Positions 27,457-36,568 of a stretch of DNA of 64,000 nucleotides are shown in pieces. Source of the DNA: Chloracidobacterium thermophilum B (lineage in GTDB: Bacteria > Acidobacteriota > Blastocatellia > Chloracidobacteriales > Chloracidobacteriaceae); contig NC_016024.1 of the NCBI RefSeq assembly GCF_000226295.1, positions 2,463,501 through 2,527,500 on the forward strand. The letters run 5' to 3'. The position numbers were made by a program, and so were the translations under genes. The notes beneath the pieces are model-generated. The model saw only the letters and a list, made by a program, of their open reading frames with translations. It did no database searches and had not been told where the DNA came from. Position 1 is the first letter of the stretch. Each line of letters begins with the position of its first letter.

Positions 27457-28452
27457 TCATAGGGAGGGCGATGCACTCGTGGGAAGCTCACCTGCCAGTT
27501 GAGTCCCCGGACGCACTGGCGCCGGCGCACGTAACAGCTCCAGCGCCTGCCGCTGCACTTCCGGGTCGCTGCCAAAGCCGGCCAGCCAGTGGGCCTCCGG
27601 CTCGCGTCGCCACCAGGAAAGCTGGCGTTTGGCATAGTGGCGGGTGTCGGTTTTCATCTGCTCGACGGCTGAGGCGTAGGTACGCTCACCCCGCAGGTAC
27701 TCGATGAACCGCCGGTAGCCATGCGCCTGGAAGGCTTCGGCATCGGGCGGGACGCCGGCCGCCAGCAGCCGGCGGATTTCATCGAGCAGACCGGCAGCGA
27801 CCATGGCTTCGACGCGGGCATTGATGCGGGCATAGAGTTCGGCGCGCGGCGGCGACAGCACCAGCAGCCGCATACGCGCCACAAAGGGCGGTGGTGGCGC
27901 AAGCTGCCGTTGCCGTTGCGACAGAGGCGTGCGCGTGCACAGGAAAAACTCCAGCGCCCGCATGGTGCGCGACCAGTCGTTGGGTTGCAGGCGCGCCGCC
28001 GTCGCCGGGTCGAGCCGCCGGAGCATGCGGTGCAGCCACGGTGCGCCACGACGGGCCCGGATGGCATGCAGACGGGCGCGCAGACGCAAGTCGGTCGGGT
28101 TGTCTTCGGCAAAGAGGCGGCCGCGCAGGGCGTCGAAGTAGAGACCCGTGCCGCCGACAAACACGGCCGTGCGCCCACGGGCTTCGATGTCAGCCAGACA
28201 GGCCGTGGCTTCGCGGGCGTAACGGCCGGCGGTGTAGTGCTCGGCCGGGTCAGCAACATCAATCAGGTGGTGCGGCACAAGCGCGCGCAGCGCTGGCGGC
28301 ACCTTGGCTGTGGCCACGTCCAGGCCGCGATAGACCTGAATGGAATCGAGGTTGATGATTTCTCCGTCCAGCGCCCGGGCCACAGCCAGCCCCAGGTCAC
28401 TTTTCCCGGAGCAGGTCGGCCCGACGATGACCGGAATGGGGCGCGGGGTCAT
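27457..28452 (-). CDS. miaA: tRNA dimethylallyltransferase
   Basis: MiaA transfers a dimethylallyl group to N6 of A37 in tRNAs that read UNN codons. The 331-residue protein has the P-loop GPTCSGKSDLG (~11-21), NLDSIQVYRGLDVATAK, HHLIDVADPAEHYTAG, GGTGLYFDAL and the C-terminal QMKTDTRHYAKRQLSWWR, all MiaA hallmarks, at typical length. It overlaps the small upstream gene by ATGA and is followed after 6 bp by the carotenoid gene. Both products draw on isoprenoids, which may be why they are together. Confidence 0.95.
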   Translation of the reverse strand: MTPRPIPVIVGPTCSGKSDLGLAVARALDGEIINLDSIQVYRGLDVATAKVPPALRALVPHHLIDVADPAEHYTAGRYAREATACLADIEARGRTAVFVGGTGLYFDALRGRLFAEDNPTDLRLRARLHAIRARRGAPWLHRMLRRLDPATAARLQPNDWSRTMRALEFFLCTRTPLSQRQRQLAPPPPFVARMRLLVLSPPRAELYARINARVEAMVAAGLLDEIRRLLAAGVPPDAEAFQAHGYRRFIEYLRGERTYASAVEQMKTDTRHYAKRQLSWWRREPEAHWLAGFGSDPEVQRQALELLRAPAPVRPGTQLAGELPTSASPSL

Positions 28453-28748
28453 CCGTGGCGGCGGCGTATGTCACTGCGCCGCACTTCGGCAATTTCATCG
28501 TCGGTGCTGCGCCGGCGTTGGCCGCGCCGTTCATCCACTTCACTGATACCGGAAGCGCGCCGGACAAGGTGAATGGCACGGTCACGGGTTTTTTTGACTT
28601 CGCGCCGGCCATCCTCCCACTGGATTTCGATAGCGCCGTCGGGGCCGGGGGTGATGATGCGGACGACCTCGCCGTACTGCATCCCATGCCCGGCGGCAAA
28701 GGAGACTTCATCGCCGATTTGGTACTCAAAATGCTGACGCTGCGCCAT
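28449..28748 (-). CDS. Small KOW/SH3-like basic protein
   Basis: 99 residues from ATG 28748 (MAQRQHFEYQIGDEVSF). The core YGEVVRIITPGPDGAIEIQW looks like a small beta-barrel of the KOW/Tudor type, followed by a strongly charged tail (KKTRDRAIHLVRR, DERRGQRRRSTDDE). Possibly RNA-binding; no known function. The frame is open to 28895, but the extension is Arg-rich and runs through the tRNA-Ser promoter. It overlaps miaA by 4 bp. Confidence 0.6.
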   Translation of the reverse strand: MAQRQHFEYQIGDEVSFAAGHGMQYGEVVRIITPGPDGAIEIQWEDGRREVKKTRDRAIHLVRRASGISEVDERRGQRRRSTDDEIAEVRRSDIRRRHG

Positions 28749-28856
28749 GGCGCGTAATCCTCGCTTGCAACGGACATCAGGCCGCCCCAAGGCAGAAGTC
28801 ATAGGGCCATCTGTGACGGCAGCCGTGCGGCGGCAGGTGCGGATTGTAGCGCAATC

Positions 28857-28885
28857 TTGTCGGCGTGGCGCCGCCGGGCTATAGT
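28857..28885 (+). promoter_or_regulatory. Promoter of the tRNA-Ser gene
   Basis: TTGTCG (28857-28862), 17-nt spacer, TATAGT (28880-28885). The expected start site is about 20 nt before the mature tRNA end at 28914. Confidence 0.6.
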
Positions 28886-28913
28886 CGGGCTGCATTGGTC
28901 ACGGGTTTTCTGC

Positions 28914-28999
<86 letters not shown>

Positions 29000-29029
29000 C
29001 CTCCCTCCTAATCTGCATTCGCCGCACGG

Positions 29030-29260
29030 ATGCCGTCGCCCCAGAATTCGGACAATGACGAAGCAGCCCAGCGGGCCCGGATGCTCACGGCGGCCGGGCT
29101 GGCGCTGGGGCTGCCGATGACCATCCTGGGTTCGTTTCTGGTGGGCTACTGGCTGGACCGCCAGCTTCAGACGGCACCGCTGTGGTTCTTTCTGCTTGGG
29201 ATCGCCGGGCTGGTCAGCAGCGCCCGGCTGCTCTACCGCCTGTGGGAGCAGCTCCGGTAA
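29030..29260 (+). CDS. AtpZ/AtpI-like two-helix membrane protein
   Basis: 76 residues with two membrane helices (LTAAGLALGLPMTILGSFLV and LWFFLLGIAGLVSSARLLY) and WLDRQ between them, the pattern of the ATPase gene1 (AtpZ/AtpR) family that lies at the head of F0F1 ATP synthase operons and helps c-ring assembly or magnesium supply. No ATP synthase genes follow here; the next gene is on the opposite strand. It could be transcribed with the tRNA-Ser 30 bp upstream. Confidence 0.65.
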   Translation: MPSPQNSDNDEAAQRARMLTAAGLALGLPMTILGSFLVGYWLDRQLQTAPLWFFLLGIAGLVSSARLLYRLWEQLR

Positions 29261-29269
29261 GTCGCCCGC

Positions 29270-30622
29270 TCAGCGTCCTGCCGGCCAGAGCCACCACAGC
29301 AGCGCCAGCAGCACCAGCAGCGCCAGCGTGGCCAGCGCCGCATCCAGCCAGCGGTCCTGACGGGCAGCGCGCGCGCGGGCTTCAGCGTAGGGAATGCGCG
29401 TAAATGACACCATTGTGTAGAGCGGCAGAAACCGGTCGCCCAGCAGGTTCGAGAGGGCGTATTCGAGACGCCGCCGCATCAGAAACCACGGCGAGGCCAC
29501 CTTGGCGCGCATTTCCAGGTAGTTTTCGTAGGCGAGTTCGGCCAGGGCATCGGTGTTGACCTTGCGCTGCTGCTGGTAGTCCAGAAAGGCTGCGCTGGTG
29601 TCGCCGTTGTGCCGGCGGAGGCATTCATCCAGCACAAAGCAGTCTTCAAACGAGGCGTTCATGCCCTGCCCGTAAAACGGCACGACGGCATGGGCTGCAT
29701 CGCCGATGAGCACGACGCGCCCGGCGTACTGCCAGGGAAAGCAGCGGATGGTCACCATCGAGCCGGTCGGGTTGTGCTGGAAGTCTTCCACCAGCGTCGG
29801 CATCAGGGGCGTGACATCGGGGAAGTGGCGATCGAAAAAGCGCCGGATGGCATCTTCATCGGTCAGGCTGGCAAAGCTTTCCGCGCCTTCGTATGCCAGA
29901 AACAGCGTGCAGGTAAACGAGCCATCCAGATTGGGCAGCGCAATGAGCATGAAGTCCTGGCGGGGCCAGATGTGCAGGTAGTTTTTCTCCAGCGCATGCT
30001 GGCCGCCAGGCAGGGCCGGGATGGTCAGTTCCTTGTAGCCGTGCGGGAGAAACGTCTGGGCGTAGTCATAGCGGTCGGTGCGCTGAAGCGCCTGGCGGAT
30101 GGCCGAAAAAGCCCCATCAGCGCCAACGACCGTCCGGGCGCTTACCTGACGGACAGTGCGCGTGCGGGTGTCTTCAATCTCCAGCGTCATGGAAGAAAGG
30201 TTCAGCCCCACGCAACGCGACTGGAAGTGGATTTCCAGGTTGGGCCAGTGGGCAGCGGCATCGAGCAGGGCGCAATTCAACTGGTGACGCGAAATGGAGA
30301 AGATGGTTTCTTCCGGTGTGCGGCCGTAGGGCTGGAACGTCAGCTCCCCCTGCAGGCTGTGGATCATGCGCCCGCGCATGGGGATGGTCAGCGGATGGAT
30401 GACCGGAGCGAGGCCAAGGGCTTCAAGGGCATGCAGCCCCCGCCGCGACAGCGCCAGATTGATGGAACGGCCGCGCGGTACGGAATGCGTCCGCATATCC
30501 GGCAGGCGTTCATAGAGGGTGACGCGGTTGCCCTGGCGGGCAAGGTAGAGCGCCGCCAGCGTTCCAGCCAGTCCGGCACCGCACACCGTGAAACTGGGCG
30601 CAACCATCAGTTCGTCAGACAT
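29270..30622 (-). CDS. kmo: Kynurenine 3-monooxygenase
   Basis: An FAD- and NADPH-dependent enzyme that hydroxylates kynurenine at C3 in tryptophan breakdown or de novo NAD synthesis. The 450-residue protein has the FAD motif VCGAGLAGTLAALYLA (~13-28), RSINLALSRRGLHAL, the GADGAFSAIR motif (~168), FPWQYAGRVVLIGDAAHAVVPFYGQGMN (split here, ~310-338) and a C-terminal hydrophobic anchor (LATLALLVLLALLWWLW), as in the membrane-bound eukaryotic and flavobacterial enzymes. No other kynurenine gene is adjacent. Confidence 0.92.
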   Translation of the reverse strand: MSDELMVAPSFTVCGAGLAGTLAALYLARQGNRVTLYERLPDMRTHSVPRGRSINLALSRRGLHALEALGLAPVIHPLTIPMRGRMIHSLQGELTFQPYGRTPEETIFSISRHQLNCALLDAAAHWPNLEIHFQSRCVGLNLSSMTLEIEDTRTRTVRQVSARTVVGADGAFSAIRQALQRTDRYDYAQTFLPHGYKELTIPALPGGQHALEKNYLHIWPRQDFMLIALPNLDGSFTCTLFLAYEGAESFASLTDEDAIRRFFDRHFPDVTPLMPTLVEDFQHNPTGSMVTIRCFPWQYAGRVVLIGDAAHAVVPFYGQGMNASFEDCFVLDECLRRHNGDTSAAFLDYQQQRKVNTDALAELAYENYLEMRAKVASPWFLMRRRLEYALSNLLGDRFLPLYTMVSFTRIPYAEARARAARQDRWLDAALATLALLVLLALLWWLWPAGR

Positions 30623-30649
30623 CGTGTGAAGACAGGCTTACAAAGAGGT

Positions 30650-30678
30650 TTGACATTCGGGGTGGGGTTTCCAACAAT
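30650..30678 (+). promoter_or_regulatory. Promoter upstream of the Ser/Thr kinase gene
   Basis: TTGACA (30650-30655), 17-nt spacer, AACAAT (30673-30678). It lies between the divergent kmo and kinase genes, about 65 nt before the kinase ATG. Confidence 0.5.
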
Positions 30679-30744
30679 CAAGCCTGGCCGCACCACAGCT
30701 TTCAAGCACAAGTGACGCACGCCCAGGCAACCAAGCAGACCACA

Positions 30745-32784
30745 ATGAAACAGTGTCCAGCATGTGGGCAACAATACGAAGACAATGTGACCTTTTGCCC
30801 GGTGGACGGCAAGGGTCTCATTCCGCTGCTCATTGATGGCAAATACCGCATCGAGAAAAAAATCGGCGAAGGCGGCATGGGGCAGGTCTATCGCGCCATC
30901 CACGTCGAGATTGGGACGCCGTTTGCCGTCAAGGTGCTGCACGCCCAGTTTGGCGAGGATGAAAAAGCCGTCGCGCGTTTCCGGCGCGAGGCGCAGGCCG
31001 CCGCTCAGATTCGCCATCCCAATGCGGTCAGCGTCACGGACTTCGGTGTGACGAAGGACTCCAACCTGGTGTACTTCGTCATGGAATACCTCGAAGGCGA
31101 ATCGCTGGGGGAACGACTGCGGGAAACGCATGCGCTGCCGATGGAAGACATCCACTTCATCTATTCCTGTGTGTGTTCGGCCCTGCATGCGGCGCATCTC
31201 AAGGGCATTGTTCACCGGGATGTCAAACCCGACAACATTTTTCTGCTGCTCGATGAGGAGCGGAATATCAAGGATGTCAAGGTGCTCGACTTTGGCATTG
31301 CCAAACTCAAGCGTCAGGACAAAAACACCCTGACGGCTTCCGGGACGGTCATCGGGACGCCCGATTACATGTCGCCGGAGCAGTGCCAGGGTCTTGAGTT
31401 GGATGCGCGCTCGGACATCTACAGCCTGGGGGTCATCCTGTATGAGCTGTTCACCGGGCGCGTCCCCTTCCAGAGCGAAAGCGCCATGACCACGCTCATG
31501 GCGCATGTCTCCCAGCCGCCACCGCCGCCAGTCACCATCAACCCTGCCGTACCACCCGGCATCAACCGTCTCATTCTGCGCACTCTGGCGAAGCAGCCCC
31601 ATGAGCGGCCGGAGACCGCTCTTCACTTGCTCGGCGAACTTGAACAGGCCTTGCAGGAAGCCGGTGTGCAGCTTGGCACGGCTTCAATGACAAATTTGCT
31701 CAAAACCCAGCGCCACGTCGGCCGCAGCACGGTGGGCGGAAGCAAAGCACCCACGACTGACGTGACTGAAGGAACGCCAACCACCAATCGCACGCTGGCG
31801 CTGTCGGGGGCGAATATCGCTGTCGAGCGGGCAACCGTGGAAAGCCAGCGGGCGACAGGCTTGAACCGCAAAAGCACCTCTGAACCGGGAGGTGAAACAA
31901 AGACGTATGTCGCGGTGGATGGCAAGCGGGCTGTGGGCGCCAGGCTATGGCTTCCCTTTGCCGCCGTGGTGGGACTGGTGGTGGTCGGGCTGATCGCCGG
32001 CGGCGGGTGGTATCTTTCCCGGCGCGCAGCCACAGCCGGGCAGGGAGCCACAAACTTGGACTCTCCCAAACCACCCCCAGCGCCGCCGGGAATGGTCTAT
32101 ATCCCCGGCGGGACGTTTATCATGGGCAACAACGCCAGTGCTGACGACTTTGAAAAGCCGGAGCATGAACGCCAGGTCGCCCCGTTCTTCATGGACCGCA
32201 CGGAAGTCACCAACGAGCAGTACGCCCGGTTCGTCCAGGAAACCGGACACCCGCCGCCACCCAACTGGAAAGGCGAGAAAACCTTTCCGCCAGGGACGGC
32301 CAAACTGCCCGTTGCTGAGGTCAGTTGGGATGACGCGCAGGCTTTTGCCAAATGGGCCGGTAAACGTTTGCCCACGGAAGTCGAATGGGAGTATGCCGCG
32401 CGGGGTACTGACCGTCGGCTTTATCCGTGGGGGATGGAGTTTGATCCGACAAAACTCAACGCCGGCCGTGACATCAGCCAAATCAAAGACCAACGCCGCC
32501 AGGTGGGAAGTTTTCCGGGCGAAAGCCCCTTCGGTCTGCTGGATATGGCTGGCAACGTGGCGGAGTGGACGGACAGCGGCTATGACCTCTATCCCGGCAG
32601 TCAGGCCGTCATCAAACCTCAGTTCCAGCCGCTCAAGATCATTCGTGGTGGCTGCTTTGCCGACGACGCCCGCAAGACGATGGTGACGCGCCGCCTGATG
32701 AATGAGCGTACGTTCCGCGATCTTTCAACGGGCTTCCGCTGCGCCAAGGACGCTCCGCCAGCCAAGGCGGCCGCCACACCATAG
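30745..32784 (+). CDS. Ser/Thr protein kinase with zinc ribbon and sulfatase-modifying-factor domain
   Basis: 679 residues. A short N-terminal zinc ribbon (CPACG ... CPVDG, residues 4-20) precedes a complete Hanks kinase domain: GEGGMGQVY, VKVL, HRDVKPDN, DFGIAK, GTPDYMSPEQ (~40-300). One membrane helix (LPFAAVVGLVVVGLIAGGGW, ~405-425) leads to an extracytoplasmic FGE-sulfatase-like domain (PGMVYIPGGTFIMGNN ... VSWDDAQAFAKWAGKRLPTE ... GFRCAK). That domain lacks an obvious paired-Cys active site and probably senses or binds ligand. ATG 30745 begins MKQCPACG; a GTG at 30712 is in frame. Confidence 0.92.
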   Translation: MKQCPACGQQYEDNVTFCPVDGKGLIPLLIDGKYRIEKKIGEGGMGQVYRAIHVEIGTPFAVKVLHAQFGEDEKAVARFRREAQAAAQIRHPNAVSVTDFGVTKDSNLVYFVMEYLEGESLGERLRETHALPMEDIHFIYSCVCSALHAAHLKGIVHRDVKPDNIFLLLDEERNIKDVKVLDFGIAKLKRQDKNTLTASGTVIGTPDYMSPEQCQGLELDARSDIYSLGVILYELFTGRVPFQSESAMTTLMAHVSQPPPPPVTINPAVPPGINRLILRTLAKQPHERPETALHLLGELEQALQEAGVQLGTASMTNLLKTQRHVGRSTVGGSKAPTTDVTEGTPTTNRTLALSGANIAVERATVESQRATGLNRKSTSEPGGETKTYVAVDGKRAVGARLWLPFAAVVGLVVVGLIAGGGWYLSRRAATAGQGATNLDSPKPPPAPPGMVYIPGGTFIMGNNASADDFEKPEHERQVAPFFMDRTEVTNEQYARFVQETGHPPPPNWKGEKTFPPGTAKLPVAEVSWDDAQAFAKWAGKRLPTEVEWEYAARGTDRRLYPWGMEFDPTKLNAGRDISQIKDQRRQVGSFPGESPFGLLDMAGNVAEWTDSGYDLYPGSQAVIKPQFQPLKIIRGGCFADDARKTMVTRRLMNERTFRDLSTGFRCAKDAPPAKAAATP

Positions 32785-32845
32785 CGCGGTGGGCAGGTTC
32801 CACGTCCTACATATCTCACACCATCTCACATCATCCACCTCGGTC

Positions 32846-33634
32846 ATGCCGCGCCTAAAGCTGACGGTTGAGTACGACGGCACGGAGTACGCCGGCTGGC
32901 AGGCGCAGGCGAATGCCCGCAGCATTCAGGCGGTGCTGGCGGCCGCTTTCACACCCCTGCTGGGCCAGCCAGCACAACTCCACGCGGCCGGGCGTACGGA
33001 TGCCGGAGTCCATGCTCTGGGGCAGGTTGTCCATACGGATGTCCATCAGATGCGCGCCCCGGAAACCTGGCGCGCGGCGCTCAACGCCCACCTTCCGCCG
33101 GACATTCGGGTGCGGCAGGTTGAGGTGGTTGGTGCTGATTTTCACGCCCGGAAGTCGGCGCGGGGCAAGCTCTACCACTATGCGTTCTGGTGTGGACGGG
33201 TCGAAAGCACGCGGTGGCGGCGCTACAGCCTGCACGTTCCCCAGCCACTTGACTGGGAAGCCATGCGGGAAGCGGCGCAGCACTTTGTCGGACGCCACGA
33301 CTTTGCGCCCTTCAGCGTGGCCGACCGGACGGTGCAGACTACGGTGCGTACGATTCACTGGGTGACGTGGCATGGGGTCTCCGCTCCGGGAGGCTCAGCC
33401 CAGGATGGCTCCGGCAATGCTTCCTTCAGCCCGCCGGAACTGCTGGCCGTGGCGTTTTACGGAGACGGGTTTCTGCGGTATCAGGTACGGCGCATGGTAG
33501 GCACGCTGCTGGCCGTGGGGCAGGGCAAGCTGCCGCCGACGGCCGTGGCCGGGATACTTTGTGGAGCAAAGGAGTTTGCCGCTGCTGCCACGGCGCCAGC
33601 CCAAGGCTTGACGCTCATGCAGGTTGATTACTAG
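32846..33634 (+). CDS. truA: tRNA pseudouridine(38-40) synthase
   Basis: 262 residues. LTVEYDGTEYAGWQAQ opens the protein, the catalytic Asp is in GRTDAGVHALGQVV (~50), and FHARKSARGKLYHY and GDGFLRYQVRRMVGTLL are TruA signatures. It makes pseudouridine in the anticodon stem of several tRNAs. I chose ATG 32846; the upstream extension overlaps the kinase gene and is not TruA-like. Confidence 0.95.
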   Translation: MPRLKLTVEYDGTEYAGWQAQANARSIQAVLAAAFTPLLGQPAQLHAAGRTDAGVHALGQVVHTDVHQMRAPETWRAALNAHLPPDIRVRQVEVVGADFHARKSARGKLYHYAFWCGRVESTRWRRYSLHVPQPLDWEAMREAAQHFVGRHDFAPFSVADRTVQTTVRTIHWVTWHGVSAPGGSAQDGSGNASFSPPELLAVAFYGDGFLRYQVRRMVGTLLAVGQGKLPPTAVAGILCGAKEFAAAATAPAQGLTLMQVDY

Positions 33635-33664
33635 TATTCGCAGCGCTTTTTTGCATACCCGCAC

Positions 33665-33680
33665 CGGCGTTCAGACGCCG
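33665..33680. other. Small GC-rich hairpin between truA and uppS
   Basis: CGGCGT, TCAG, ACGCCG forms a 6-bp stem in the 82-bp gap. No T-tract follows, so attenuation or termination is uncertain. Confidence 0.3.
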
Positions 33681-33716
33681 TACTTTACCGGTCGGTTTCA
33701 TCCAGTGAAGTTCTGA

Positions 33717-34511
33717 ATGCACGAATTGGAAACCCTCATTGAACCCGGCTCGCCGGACGCTTTTCTGCTGCGCCAACTCGACCCCAACCGCCTGCCCAAA
33801 CACGTGGCCATCATCATGGATGGCAACGGACGCTGGGCGAACCGGCAGGGCAAGGCCCGCATTGCCGGCCACCCGGCCGGCGTCGAAGCCGTGCGGGCGA
33901 CGGTGGAAAACTGCGCCCGGCTGGGCATTCCCACCCTGACGCTCTACGCCTTTTCTTCGGAGAACTGGCGGCGGCCGCGGGTTGAAGTCACAATGCTGAT
34001 GCGCCTGCTGCACCAGTGCCTTGAGCGTGAAGTGCCGCTGCTGAACCGCCATGGCGTGCGCCTGCGGTTCATCGGCCGGCTGGAAGGCTTGTCGGCCGAG
34101 ATTCGGAAGGCCCTGGACTATGCTGTATCCGCCACGGCGCACAACCAGCGGATGACGCTCAACGTCGCGTTCAACTACGGCGGTCGGGCCGAAATTGTGG
34201 ATGCCCTGCGCAGTGTGGTACGCGAGTTTATGGGGCTGGGGCGCTCGCTCGACACGCTGACCGAAGCCGATGTCGCCCGCCACCTCTACACGGACAGCGA
34301 CCCCGACCTGCTCATTCGTACCAGCGGTGAAATGCGCCTGAGCAACTTTCTGCTGTGGCAGATGGCCTACACGGAAATCTTCGTGACCGATACCCTGTGG
34401 CCGGATTTCAACCGCACCCACCTGCTCGAAGCCCTCGTGGCCTATCAGCGCCGGCAGCGGCGGTTTGGCGGCGTTGAAACCGTTGGCGTTCCGGTGTCGG
34501 CGCTGGCATAG
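33717..34511 (+). CDS. uppS: Isoprenyl (undecaprenyl) diphosphate synthase
   Basis: 264 residues of the cis-prenyltransferase family: HVAIIMDGNGRWANRQGKAR (catalytic Asp in MDGNGRW, ~35), TLYAFSSENWRRP, LNVAFNYGGRAEIVDA, DPDLLIRTSGEMRLSNFLLWQ and ELYFTDTLWP-like EIFVTDTLWP. It condenses farnesyl and isopentenyl diphosphates to the carrier lipid for peptidoglycan and O-antigen. The first ~25 residues are an unconserved extension. The next gene begins 7 bp after the stop. Confidence 0.95.
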   Translation: MHELETLIEPGSPDAFLLRQLDPNRLPKHVAIIMDGNGRWANRQGKARIAGHPAGVEAVRATVENCARLGIPTLTLYAFSSENWRRPRVEVTMLMRLLHQCLEREVPLLNRHGVRLRFIGRLEGLSAEIRKALDYAVSATAHNQRMTLNVAFNYGGRAEIVDALRSVVREFMGLGRSLDTLTEADVARHLYTDSDPDLLIRTSGEMRLSNFLLWQMAYTEIFVTDTLWPDFNRTHLLEALVAYQRRQRRFGGVETVGVPVSALA

Positions 34512-34518
34512 TGCAGGT

Positions 34519-35787
34519 GTGACCGACCTGAACGCCCAACCTTGCCACCGTATCCAGACTGAACAGGGTCGCTACTACTTTGCCGCCGGCCTGGCGTTGA
34601 TGCTGTCGAGTGTGGCGTTTCGCCTTGGCGCGCCGGCCGCCGGAGTGACGCTCCTGGCTGCCTTTCCGCTGCTGCTCGTGCTGGCGCGCTATGAAGTGCT
34701 TGTCTTTGACGGAACACACCTGCGGCGGCGCGGCCCCTACGCCTGGTGGCAGGCCCGGATGCTGGGTGGGACGACTTCCCTACCCCTTGCCCAGCTTGAG
34801 TTGAGCATCACCGAAGTTGTCTATCTGCCGCTGACGCTGGCGCGCTACCGCTTTCGGACGATTCTCGTCGGCAACGGATTTGAAGCCGTGTTGTTCTCGA
34901 ACACGGCCGGGTACGCGCCGTTCGTGACGGCCGTGTTTTCGGCTGTGGATGAGTCCAAGCTCGACTTTCATTCCCGTGCCTGGCTGCAATACGGCGCGCC
35001 GCCCCCGCTGACCGCAATAGCCGACGCCTTGGATGACCAGCATCTGGCGCAGTTTCCGGCGGCGCTGCTCCGCCGTACGGCCAACCACTTCACCCTGACC
35101 GGCCGCCTGCGGCTGGCGCAGCGCTACTTCCGGCAGGCTTATGGGCGCGACCGTGGCAACCCGCATCTGCTGTGTGAAATGGGCTATTTTTTCCGCCGCT
35201 TTGCGCTGGCCGAGCATCCTCGCTGGCAACTCCGCGCAGCGGCCTGCCTGCGGCTGGCCGCCCGGTTGGCCCGGCAGGAGCCGCATCTGCTGGAGCGCAT
35301 CGGCGAAGCCTACTGCGAGCTGTTTGACTTTGTGCGCGCCGAGCGGTGTTTTCGGAAGGCATTGGAGCTGGACCGGCAGCTTTTCCGGGCCTATGCGGGT
35401 CTGGCCGAGTTGGCCTTCCGGGACGGACAATTGGCGCGGGTGGCGCACTTTTACTATGCAGCAGCGCACAGCACCAGCGACCCGGCCCTGCGGCGGCGGG
35501 CGCAGAACGAGGCGCGCTACTACGAACGGTTGAGCCAGGACGATGATTACCTCGACGCCGAAGTGCGCCGCATCACCTGGCTGCACCATATCCGCCAGAT
35601 GCGCACCGTGGCCGGCGGCATTTTTTTCATGGCCTGGCTGGTCGTCGGCTTGACAGGCGCACGCTTCCCGGATGTGCAGGACATCGGGCTGGCGCTGATG
35701 GGGTCATCCGGGCTGGTGTGGCTTGGGCTTTCCTGCAGCCTGCACTGGCAACGGCGGCGGTCGGCGCTCCCGGAAACCGTCACTTGA
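34519..35787 (+). CDS. Membrane protein with internal TPR-like repeats
   Basis: About 423 residues from a GTG at 34519 (VTDLNAQPCHRIQTEQ). Two hydrophobic segments near 20-55 are followed by a region resembling a small PH-like or DUF domain (LELSITEVVYLPLTLARYRF). Then come helical TPR-like repeats (~180-340: LAQRYFRQAYGRDRGNPHLL, RAERCFRKALELDRQLFRAY) and two C-terminal membrane helices (ending ALMGSSGLVWLGLSC). No known family. The frame is open upstream into uppS, so the start is inferred from the gene boundary. Confidence 0.62.
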   Translation: MTDLNAQPCHRIQTEQGRYYFAAGLALMLSSVAFRLGAPAAGVTLLAAFPLLLVLARYEVLVFDGTHLRRRGPYAWWQARMLGGTTSLPLAQLELSITEVVYLPLTLARYRFRTILVGNGFEAVLFSNTAGYAPFVTAVFSAVDESKLDFHSRAWLQYGAPPPLTAIADALDDQHLAQFPAALLRRTANHFTLTGRLRLAQRYFRQAYGRDRGNPHLLCEMGYFFRRFALAEHPRWQLRAAACLRLAARLARQEPHLLERIGEAYCELFDFVRAERCFRKALELDRQLFRAYAGLAELAFRDGQLARVAHFYYAAAHSTSDPALRRRAQNEARYYERLSQDDDYLDAEVRRITWLHHIRQMRTVAGGIFFMAWLVVGLTGARFPDVQDIGLALMGSSGLVWLGLSCSLHWQRRRSALPETVT

Positions 35788-35803
35788 GCGACAGCGGCGC
35801 CCC

Positions 35804-36568
35804 TCACCCGGTGGGCAGTGCAGCCCGCGCGTAGCAGGCGGTTAAAGTCTTTGCATCACAGGTCACACCGGCGGCAAGCCGGGCCGCCAACCGGGGTGCC
35901 GCGACGGGCGCCAGCCAGGGCGGTGGCGCGATCCGTGGCAGGTCGCCCACGAAAGCAGACACATCGCCATTGTCGAGCAGCGCCAGGGCGTCGCCGGTCA
36001 GAAGCCGTGGACAGTCTTTCGGAATGTGGCGGAAAAGCTGCTCCAGTACGGTTTGGACTTCTCCAGTCAGAGCAGCGGTGAGGGGCCGGGGTTCGGCATC
36101 GGGCCCGGCGGAAAAAGCCTGCCCGTGGACTTCGCGCCGGTGGGAGACATTGAGCACCACGACCGTCGTTGGCTGCTGAAGCGGCAGGACGGCATCGGCG
36201 AGAACTTCCAGCGTAGTGGCCGTGGCAATGGGGCAGTCGAGCGGCTGCGCCAGTCCCTTGACGGCCGCCAGTCCGACGCGAATGCCGGTGAAGCTTCCCG
36301 GACCGATGAGTGCGCCGAGCGCCGTCAAATCCGTCGGGCGCACCCCCGTGCGTTCAAGCAGGTAGGCAATGTCAGCGACCACCTGGTGGGCGCTGGGTTG
36401 CAGGCTGCGGACGCCCCATTGCGCCTGGATTTCCTGCCCGCGCAGAAGAGCCAGGCTCATGCGCGGCGAAGCCGTATCCACGATGAGCCACCAGTTCGCG
36501 GGCGTCAGCACCACACCAGCAGCGGTCTCCACAGGTAGGGCATCCGGGGGCAGGGTGTCGGGCGTCAT
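35804..36568 (-). CDS. tsaB: tRNA threonylcarbamoyladenosine biosynthesis protein TsaB
   Basis: 254 residues of the ASKHA-fold TsaB family: WWLIVDTASPRMSLALLRG at ~27-45, then LTALGALIGPGSFTGIRVGLAAVKGLA at ~83-109. TsaB acts with TsaD and TsaE to place threonylcarbamoyl on A37 of ANN-decoding tRNAs. The N-terminal 25 residues are an extra, unconserved leader. It overlaps gcvPB by ATGA at its start. Confidence 0.9.
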   Translation of the reverse strand: MTPDTLPPDALPVETAAGVVLTPANWWLIVDTASPRMSLALLRGQEIQAQWGVRSLQPSAHQVVADIAYLLERTGVRPTDLTALGALIGPGSFTGIRVGLAAVKGLAQPLDCPIATATTLEVLADAVLPLQQPTTVVVLNVSHRREVHGQAFSAGPDAEPRPLTAALTGEVQTVLEQLFRHIPKDCPRLLTGDALALLDNGDVSAFVGDLPRIAPPPWLAPVAAPRLAARLAAGVTCDAKTLTACYARAALPTG

